From Candidatus Aminicenantota bacterium (lineage in GTDB: Bacteria; Acidobacteriota; Aminicenantia; UBA2199), in the NCBI GenBank assembly GCA_030612495.1, contig JAUWNT010000015.1:1-21956 (forward strand): 21,956 nt of DNA. Reading direction: 5' to 3'. Positions within the stretch are counted from its first letter, which is position 1. Each line of letters opens with the position of its first letter. Both the position numbers and the translations under genes were made by a program. Positions 16,257 to 21,956 of the stretch are shown one piece after another. The notes below the pieces were generated by a model. The model ran no database searches. It was not told where the DNA came from and saw nothing but the letters and a program-made list of their open reading frames with translations.

Positions 16257-18401
16257 TCATTTTATAGAGGTTCTTTTTCTAATAACAGAGCTGACATCCT
16301 TTATTTTTTTATATTCATTGAATATTTTTTTTAGTTGATTCACATTTTTAACTTCAAATGTAATTTTTATTTTAGTTATCTTTTGACCAGCTTTTTCATT
16401 TTCAATTTTTTTTATATTTGAGTTAAACTTAGCGTTAACTCCTGAAATCATGCTTAACAAACCAGGTTTGTCATAAACAATCAAATCATATTTTACCAAG
16501 TATAGATAATTATCAAATTCATTCCATTCAACTTTCTTCAGTCTGGAAGGAACTACATTTTTCAAGTTAATACATTCTTCTTTATGTATAACTAGACCTC
16601 TGTTCTTAGTAATATAGCCAACTATTTTTTCTCCCTTAATTGGATTGCAACATTTTGCAAATGTGGCATCAATATCTTGATATCCTTCTACACTTATAAG
16701 TTTATGAATATATGGAATTTTCCTGGTAATTTTTTTTGAGGGTGTTATGTCTTGAGCACTTATTTCTGGGAATAAAGTTTTTAAAGCCTTCTTATCGAGT
16801 GATTTTTTATTAGAGCCAATGTCTCTGAAGAAAGCTTCTAAATCTGTGTAGTGCAGTTTTTCTATTCTATTTTTTATATCATCTTCTTTAAGTTTTAGTT
16901 TATATTTTTTTTTGGATTCTCTTAGGATTTTCAACCAAATTCTTTTACCTTTTGCAATATTTAAAAGACTCTCTTTTTTTTGTATATAGTTTGTTATTTT
17001 CTTTTTTGCTCTGCTGGTAACAACATATTTTAACCAATCTATATTAGGGTTGGAATTTTTTGAAGTTAGAATTTCCACGACATCACCAGAGTTTAATTTG
17101 GTTTTTAAAGGCACCAATTGTTCATTTACAATTGCTCCCTTACAATGTTCTCCTATCTCAGTATGAATAGTATAAGCAAAATCTATTGGTGTGGCACCTG
17201 ATTTTAGGTTTATTATTTTCCCCTTTGGTGTGAAAAGATAGATCTCATTTGGGGTTAAATCCTGTTTAATATGTGTTAGAAAATCTTCTGGGTTTGGGTT
17301 ATTCCTATGAGCTTCCATCATTTCTCTAAACCAATCTAATCTCACATCATTTTCAATAAAAGATATTCCTTCTTTATATTTCCAATGAGCTGCAATCCCT
17401 TCGATTGCAACTTTGTGCATTTCTTTTGTTCTTATTTGGATCTCAAATTTCATTCCTTTTTTTGTAATAATTGTTGTGTGTATTGATTGGTATCCATTGA
17501 TTTTGGGGTTTGCTATAAAATCTCTCCATCTTGATGGGATATGTCTCCATTTTTGATGAATTTCGCCCATTATAGCATAACAATGTTCGATTGAGTCTGT
17601 TATTATTCTTAAGGCTAAGAGATCGTAGACTTTATCTAAAGCAATGTTTTGTTTTTCCAGCTTTCTATATATAGAGATCTCTCTTTTTATTCTAAAATAG
17701 ATTTTACCGGGGATTTTATATTTTTTTAAAGTTGATTTTATCTCTTTCTTGATGCTTTCAAGTTGATTTATTGCCCATTCTTTTTTACTGCTTACCTCTT
17801 TTGTTATTTTTTCATATTCTTCTGGGTAGGCATGTTTAAAAGAAATGTCTTCAAGCTCTTTTCTTATATTTCCCATACCTAACCTATATGCAATTGGAGC
17901 ATAAATTTCTAGTGTTTCATTTGCAATTCTTTTCCTTTTGTCTTCTTTAAAAGCTCCAAGAGTTCTTATATTATGAAGTCTATCAGCAAGTTTTATTAAT
18001 ATAACTCTGACATCAGTTGTCATTGCAATTATCATCTTTTTCAGAGTTTCTGCTTTTGCTATTTCAGTGTCAAAATCAGAAATTTTTGAGATTTTTGTTA
18101 CACTCCATACTATTTCTGAAATTTCTTTTCCAAATAGTTTTGTTATATCTTCTCTTGTGTATTCAGTATCTTCAATTACATCATGTAGCAAGCCTGCAGA
18201 AATTGAGATTTCATCAAGATGTGAATCTGCAAGTATACTTGCGACTGCAAGTGGATGAATTATGTATGGCTCATTTGTAGCTCTTTTCTGATTTATATGT
18301 GCTTTTGCAGCAACAGAATAAGCTTTTTTTAATAATTCTGTGTTTGCCTTTTTGTGATAGTCTAAAACCTTTTCTTGAAGTTCAAAAAATCTCTTTATCA
18401 T
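16257..18401 (-). CDS. Bifunctional RelA/SpoT-type (p)ppGpp synthetase/hydrolase
   Basis: Makes and degrades the starvation alarmone (p)ppGpp. The 714 residues follow the long Rel order. The hydrolase HD domain has H49, H73-D74, E77-D78 and D140 with N144, all intact. The synthetase domain has RIKREISIYRKLEKQ (237-251), YDLLALRI (259-266), GYQSIHTT (303-310) and EIQIRTKEMH (320-329). Next come a TGS domain (about 387-448), a zinc-finger-like region with CCNP (584-587) and C610, and a C-terminal ACT domain (about 635-710). Both activities therefore look possible. It is the only complete minus-strand gene. Its end is three bases from the transporter stop, and no Shine-Dalgarno is visible upstream of its ATG. 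Confidence 0.95.
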   Translation of the reverse strand: MIKRFFELQEKVLDYHKKANTELLKKAYSVAAKAHINQKRATNEPYIIHPLAVASILADSHLDEISISAGLLHDVIEDTEYTREDITKLFGKEISEIVWSVTKISKISDFDTEIAKAETLKKMIIAMTTDVRVILIKLADRLHNIRTLGAFKEDKRKRIANETLEIYAPIAYRLGMGNIRKELEDISFKHAYPEEYEKITKEVSSKKEWAINQLESIKKEIKSTLKKYKIPGKIYFRIKREISIYRKLEKQNIALDKVYDLLALRIITDSIEHCYAIMGEIHQKWRHIPSRWRDFIANPKINGYQSIHTTIITKKGMKFEIQIRTKEMHKVAIEGIAAHWKYKEGISFIENDVRLDWFREMMEAHRNNPNPEDFLTHIKQDLTPNEIYLFTPKGKIINLKSGATPIDFAYTIHTEIGEHCKGAIVNEQLVPLKTKLNSGDVVEILTSKNSNPNIDWLKYVVTSRAKKKITNYIQKKESLLNIAKGKRIWLKILRESKKKYKLKLKEDDIKNRIEKLHYTDLEAFFRDIGSNKKSLDKKALKTLFPEISAQDITPSKKITRKIPYIHKLISVEGYQDIDATFAKCCNPIKGEKIVGYITKNRGLVIHKEECINLKNVVPSRLKKVEWNEFDNYLYLVKYDLIVYDKPGLLSMISGVNAKFNSNIKKIENEKAGQKITKIKITFEVKNVNQLKKIFNEYKKIKDVSSVIRKRTSIK

Positions 18402-18497
18402 TTTAATTATATATAATATATTTTTTAGATATAATCAATTTCTTTATTAAAATATATAAGGTTTTGAATAAAAAAAAGTTGAAATAAGTGATTTTGT
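18402..18497. promoter_or_regulatory. Divergent AT-rich promoter region between rel and the PASTA gene
   Basis: This 96-base spacer separates two outward-facing genes and must hold both promoters unless either is read from further away. TATAAT on the plus strand is at 18430-18435. On the minus strand TTGATT (about 18439-18434) is followed 17 bases on by TATATA near the rel start. The DNA is almost all A and T, so such matches carry little weight. Confidence 0.35.
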
Positions 18498-19238
18498 ATG
18501 ATAAATTTAGGTTTTATGAAAAAAAAATTTTTGTTTATATTAAAAATATTGAGCTTTGCATTTTTATATTCCGCTATTTTTATTGTATCGGTTTTTTTTA
18601 CAATGAGCATTCTAATTAAAGGGAAAGAAATAAAGGCTCCAAATTTTGTCGGAAAAACTTTAAATGATTCCTATAAAATCGCATCTCAAAAGAATGTGCG
18701 ATTGAAAAAGATAATGGGGAACTATAATAAAAATTATGAACCATTGACTGTTATTGATCAGTTTCCTTGTTATGGAGTAACTATTAAAGAGAAATCATTT
18801 GTGAAGGTATTTGTGAATTCAGAAACATCAGAAGTGATTGTCCCGGACCTTACTGGTTATACTTTAAAAAATTGTAAGAATATGCTGAAGGATAATGATT
18901 TAAGAAAAGGTTATCTTTCTTATATAGATGCAGATTATATTCCTGTTGATTTTATTATAGCTCAATCTTACACAGCTGGAACCAGGATACTAGGTGGTAG
19001 TAAGGTTGATTTACTTGTTAGTAAAGGGAGAAAAAGCAGATCTTATATTATGCCTGATTTAATTGGGAAGCAAGCAGAGAAGGTGGTATTTTTTTTTGAA
19101 AGTAAAGGTTTAAAAATATCAAAGATTACTCAAGTCCCGTATCATGGGTTGGAATCGGGAATTATAATAAAGCAATTTCCCTCTTCAGGGTTTAGAATTA
19201 ACTCAAAAAATTTAATAAGTATTCAGGTGAGCGAATGA
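18498..19238 (+). CDS. Stand-alone membrane protein with three PASTA domains
   Basis: A 246-residue protein: lysine-rich start, one hydrophobic helix (about 10-38), then three successive PASTA modules outside the membrane (about 43-109, 111-177 and 181-245). Each has the pattern hydrophobic-P-x-hydrophobic-x-G, as in VPDLTGYTL and MPDLIGKQA, and ends in a V-x-V/L-x-V-S-like strand. PASTA modules bind peptidoglycan fragments and usually belong to Ser/Thr kinases or class B PBPs; neither catalytic domain is present. ATG 18516 is an alternative start with AGG four bases upstream. The stop overlaps the rpe start (ATGA). In many Firmicutes a PASTA kinase gene lies near rpe, so this pairing may be a reduced version. 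Confidence 0.85.
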   Translation: MINLGFMKKKFLFILKILSFAFLYSAIFIVSVFFTMSILIKGKEIKAPNFVGKTLNDSYKIASQKNVRLKKIMGNYNKNYEPLTVIDQFPCYGVTIKEKSFVKVFVNSETSEVIVPDLTGYTLKNCKNMLKDNDLRKGYLSYIDADYIPVDFIIAQSYTAGTRILGGSKVDLLVSKGRKSRSYIMPDLIGKQAEKVVFFFESKGLKISKITQVPYHGLESGIIIKQFPSSGFRINSKNLISIQVSE

Positions 19239-19894
19239 ATTCTATTTTCCCTTCCATATTGTCAACGAATTACTTTAACCTTGAATCAAAGTTGAATGAA
19301 TTCAATTCAAATTCGATTGATTTTATACATCTTGATATTATGGATGGGCATTTCGTTGATAATATCTCGTTTGGCCAGAGGGTTGTATCTGCAATTAAAT
19401 CTAAATTTAAATTTAAAATTGATTCTCACTTAATGATAAGCAACCCTGAGAAGATGATCCCAAAATTTATTAATTCTGGTTCTGATTGGATATCTTTTCA
19501 TGTTGAAACTAAAAACAAAGTCAGAGAGAACATTTTGAATATAAAAGATCATAATCTAAAAGCTGGGATTGTGATAAATCCTGACACTCCAATAGATATA
19601 CTTTTCCCATACATAAATGATGTTGATTACATTTTGATAATGAGTGTTTTCCCGGGATATGGGGGGCAAGAGTTTATTGATTCAACAGCTGATAGGGTTT
19701 TTAAAATAAAAGAGAGAATAAAATATGAGGGAAGTAGTTGCCTTATTCAAGTGGATGGAGGTATTAATACTTCAAATATTGGAATGTTAAAAGATGCTGG
19801 GGTAGATATTTTTGTGATTGGAACGTTTTTGTATAATTCAGATAATATAAAAAAAACACTTAATAGTATTTTAAGTAGAATGAGTGGGGTTTAA
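19235..19894 (+). CDS. rpe: Ribulose-phosphate 3-epimerase
   Basis: Converts ribulose 5-phosphate and xylulose 5-phosphate in the pentose phosphate pathway. The 219 residues form one TIM barrel with the family's sites: PSILSTNYFNLE (6-17, S7), HLDIMDGHFVDNISFG (32-47, with metal ligands H32 and D34), DSHLMI (63-68, H65), GIVINPDTP (111-119), MSVFPGYGGQEFI (136-148) and QVDGGIN (172-178, D174). The metal ligand set is complete. The phosphate-binding end reads VIGTFLY where many have VAGSAIF. The ATG overlaps the PASTA gene stop by four bases, so translation is likely coupled. Confidence 0.97.
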   Translation: MNSIFPSILSTNYFNLESKLNEFNSNSIDFIHLDIMDGHFVDNISFGQRVVSAIKSKFKFKIDSHLMISNPEKMIPKFINSGSDWISFHVETKNKVRENILNIKDHNLKAGIVINPDTPIDILFPYINDVDYILIMSVFPGYGGQEFIDSTADRVFKIKERIKYEGSSCLIQVDGGINTSNIGMLKDAGVDIFVIGTFLYNSDNIKKTLNSILSRMSGV

Positions 19895-19895
19895 G

Positions 19896-20747
19896 ATGAA
19901 GAGAAAATTTTTTATTGTTTTAACATTAGTATTGTTGATTTTTTCAGGGTGTAAATCAAAAAAAGAGGTGGTCACTGTAGCGTTTGAAAAAGGCTCAGAT
20001 AAACAGATGTATGAGAGAGCAAAAAAATATGTTGGGAAAAATTCAGATAAAGCAAGATTACTTTTTAAACAAGTAGTAGAAATGTTTCCAGAAAGCATAT
20101 ATGCAAAGAAATCTAAAGTAGGAATTGCTGATTCTTATTTTAAACAAAAAGATTCTGCATCTTTAGTAGTTGCTGCAGCCGAATACCAGGAATATGTAAA
20201 TCTGTATCCCAATTCACCTGATGCTATATATGCAAAATATCAGATTGGAATGTGTTACTTTAAGCAGGTAAGAAAGCCAGAAAGAGATCAATCAAATACT
20301 TTTGAGGCGATAAGAGCTTTTGAAAGTTTGCTTAAGCAATATCCTGACACGCATGAAGCTGAAGAAGCGAAAGAAAAGATTAAAACACTGAGGCAAAATC
20401 TTGCAACGCACTATTTTCGTATTGGATATTATAATTACAAGTTTAAAGCATATAGAGGGGCAATAGCACGTTTCAAACAAGTAATAGATGAATACCCCGA
20501 GTTTAAAAAGAATGATAAATTATTCTTTTTTGCAGGTAAGAGTTATTTAGCGATAAGAAAATTTGACACAGCGATTTCTTTCTTTCAAAAGATTATTAAT
20601 AGTTATCCAAAATCAAAATATTTTAAAAAATCTCATAGAATGATAAAAAAGATAAATAAAATAGATAGAGAAGCACTTGAGAAAAAGAGGTTAGAGAGAA
20701 TAGAAAAACAGAAGAGAAAATTCGAAAAAAGACGCTCAAAGCGATAA
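19896..20747 (+). CDS. BamD-like outer membrane assembly lipoprotein
   Basis: A 283-residue lipoprotein with TPR repeats, resembling BamD (YfiO), the essential lipoprotein of the outer-membrane barrel assembly machine. The signal peptide ends in a lipobox, IFSGC, with C19 as the lipidated residue. Residues about 36-250 hold five helical repeats with P at repeat ends (VEMFPES, VNLYPNSPDA, LLKQYPDTHEAEEA, IDEYPE, INSYPKS); the RDQSNTFEAIRAFESLLK block at about 130-147 is the BamD-like signature. The last 38 residues are very rich in Lys and Arg, which E. coli BamD lacks. I start at ATG 19896, one base after rpe, since GTG 19884 would add four residues before the signal peptide. Confidence 0.82.
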   Translation: MKRKFFIVLTLVLLIFSGCKSKKEVVTVAFEKGSDKQMYERAKKYVGKNSDKARLLFKQVVEMFPESIYAKKSKVGIADSYFKQKDSASLVVAAAEYQEYVNLYPNSPDAIYAKYQIGMCYFKQVRKPERDQSNTFEAIRAFESLLKQYPDTHEAEEAKEKIKTLRQNLATHYFRIGYYNYKFKAYRGAIARFKQVIDEYPEFKKNDKLFFFAGKSYLAIRKFDTAISFFQKIINSYPKSKYFKKSHRMIKKINKIDREALEKKRLERIEKQKRKFEKRRSKR

Positions 20748-20798
20748 AGCAGTTCTTTTCAACTCAAGTTCTATAATACAAGCTCAGAAGTAGGAGAT

Positions 20799-21956
20799 TT
20801 ATCGTATACATTTTTGTTTTGATTTCAGAATCTTTGGAATTGCAATAGCTGCTATTATGCCAGCTGATGCGATTGCTGGTAGAATCATTATGTATTCTAT
20901 ATTTGAATTGTGGTTGAATGTGGAAATCGTTCCCTCTTCTGTATTCTGTAAAACTCCATAAAAGTACCAATTTTTCTGAAAAGATTTGAAAAAGTTAAAA
21001 GCAATCTTATCTTCAGTTTTAATCTTTTTATATGTACCAATAGCTTTTTGTTGAATCTTCCAGATGAGTTGGAATAGCCTGGGGCTAACAAATCTAAAAC
21101 TATTCCCTTTGTTAGGAATGTTTCTTGCTATTTTTTTGAATTCTTCAGTGGATGTCAAACCATTCCCCTTTTCATTTGCAGATAACATTGCATCTACAAC
21201 TTTAGTATGGGAAGCTAGGATTAGAATATCATCTTTTTGCACAATTTCTGGTTTTACAGGTATTGGGATTGGAGGTAGTGGGATTATCAGTTTTTTAATA
21301 CCTTTTTTCTCTGATTTTTGTTCAAGGTGGAGCTTTGTTTTTATAAGGTTAAAAATTGTGTCATCCTTTACAGAGAATACAATGGCTATTCCAGGTTCTG
21401 GAATATTTACTGGGGTTTTCCCAATTGGAATGGAAAGTTTTTTTTCTCTATCAAAAGTCAGAACATAGCCTACTTTCCCTTTTAGAGAATCCAGTAATTT
21501 CTTAAGATCAATTCCTTGTTTTTGTAAAGCAGGCTCAATAGAATTAATGGATTTTTTTACATTTTGTAAATCTGAGTTCTCTACCTCTGTTTTAATCCAG
21601 TTCCACAAATTGTTTAAACGAAGATTTATGAAACCAGCCATTACTGTATCTGCAGGCAGGAGTTTCAATTCTTTCAGTTCCTGTGGTTTTTCTTCCATAA
21701 GATGCCATATCAGGCCATTGCCATTCTTTTTATAGTGATGTACAATTATTTTGCTGTGATTGAGATTTTTCTCCATATTAATAGAACTTATTCCTATTCC
21801 ACTTATTTCTGCTAACCCACTGTTTTTGAACATTTTGAAGGCAAAGTCAAAGATTTTTAGTGCATCATTATTTTCAATATTAGATTTAGAAACCTGTAGT
21901 TCAATTATTTTACGTAGTTTTCCAGCAAATTTTTCTATAGATTTAACAACTCTCTC
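20799..21956 (-). CDS. Unrecognised protein with pilin-like C-terminal helix, cut by window edge
   Basis: The reading frame is open from the right edge to a TAA at 20799, giving 385 visible residues; the true start lies outside. The ATG at 21833 is internal, since the frame continues without stop to the edge. I do not recognise the family with confidence; the repeated alpha/beta style (DTVMAGFINLRLNNLWNWI, LKGKVGYVLTFD, DDILILASHTKVVDAML) is loosely like uncharacterised DUF3352-type surface proteins. The end is distinctive: a short hydrophobic helix, PAIASAGIIAAIAIPKIL, followed by a basic tail KSKQKCIR. This resembles the helix of type IV pilins but at the wrong end. It converges with the BamD-like gene 51 bases away. 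Confidence 0.6.
   Translation of the reverse strand, partial: ERVVKSIEKFAGKLRKIIELQVSKSNIENNDALKIFDFAFKMFKNSGLAEISGIGISSINMEKNLNHSKIIVHHYKKNGNGLIWHLMEEKPQELKELKLLPADTVMAGFINLRLNNLWNWIKTEVENSDLQNVKKSINSIEPALQKQGIDLKKLLDSLKGKVGYVLTFDREKKLSIPIGKTPVNIPEPGIAIVFSVKDDTIFNLIKTKLHLEQKSEKKGIKKLIIPLPPIPIPVKPEIVQKDDILILASHTKVVDAMLSANEKGNGLTSTEEFKKIARNIPNKGNSFRFVSPRLFQLIWKIQQKAIGTYKKIKTEDKIAFNFFKSFQKNWYFYGVLQNTEEGTISTFNHNSNIEYIMILPAIASAGIIAAIAIPKILKSKQKCIR

Noticed and set aside
19884..19895. In-frame GTG start four codons before the BamD-like ATG
   Set aside because: The ATG at 19896 gives a normal lipoprotein signal peptide; the GTG sits inside rpe and adds nothing conserved.
20748..20798. Two-way terminator between the BamD-like gene and the last gene
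   Set aside because: I found only very short or tight-looped pairings and no T-run on either strand, so I do not call one.
21064..21468. 134-codon plus-strand frame opposite the last gene
   Set aside because: It is antisense to a longer conserved-looking frame and has no ribosome site or recognisable domain.

Overview
The window is a compact, AT-rich bacterial chromosome segment with mostly housekeeping genes. Short sampled stretches run from about 23% to 47% G+C. It holds 18 recognisable protein genes, no RNA genes, no insertion sequences, no CRISPR array, and no gap over about 110 bases. Outer-membrane and cell-shape genes (a BamD-like lipoprotein, MreBCD, PBP2, RodA) point to a rod-shaped, diderm bacterium. 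The N-degron genes, QueH and the uncharacterised radical SAM protein occur in several anaerobe-rich lineages. I cannot place it in a phylum from sequence alone; an AT-rich, little-studied diderm lineage is my best description.

Layout, left to right. (1) Positions 4-3350: clpS, clpA and aat, the adaptor, unfoldase and tagging enzyme of the bacterial N-degron pathway, side by side. (2) 3420-12216: a membrane-anchored FecR-like protein of unknown job, then the elongasome genes mreB, mreC, mreD, PBP2 (mrdA) and rodA, which overlap or abut, then a two-part radical SAM protein (TIGR03960/TIGR03936 type) that begins directly after the rodA stop codon. (3) 12249-13001: a SpoU/TrmH-family RNA 2'-O-methyltransferase. 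(4) 13078-14118: an NAD-dependent epimerase with its own promoter, an inverted repeat inside that promoter, a perfect Shine-Dalgarno and an apparent AUU start codon. (5) 14227-16253: queH (queuosine synthesis) and an SLC13-like transporter. (6) 16257-18401, minus strand: a long RelA/SpoT (p)ppGpp enzyme, converging on the transporter with three bases between stop codons. (7) 18498-20747: a kinase-less three-PASTA membrane protein, rpe, and a BamD-like lipoprotein, tightly linked. (8) 20799 to the right edge, minus strand: a protein I do not recognise, cut by the window, with a pilin-like hydrophobic C-terminus.

As a whole the region concerns envelope growth (Mre/Rod, BamD, PASTA, FecR-like), protein turnover (Clp/Aat), RNA modification (SpoU, QueH, perhaps the radical SAM protein) and starvation signalling (Rel). 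I see no convincing new defence or mobile system. The points most worth a second look are the AUU start and operator-like promoter of the epimerase, the orphan FecR-like and PASTA proteins, the radical SAM protein in the rod operon, and the C-terminal tail of the last protein.
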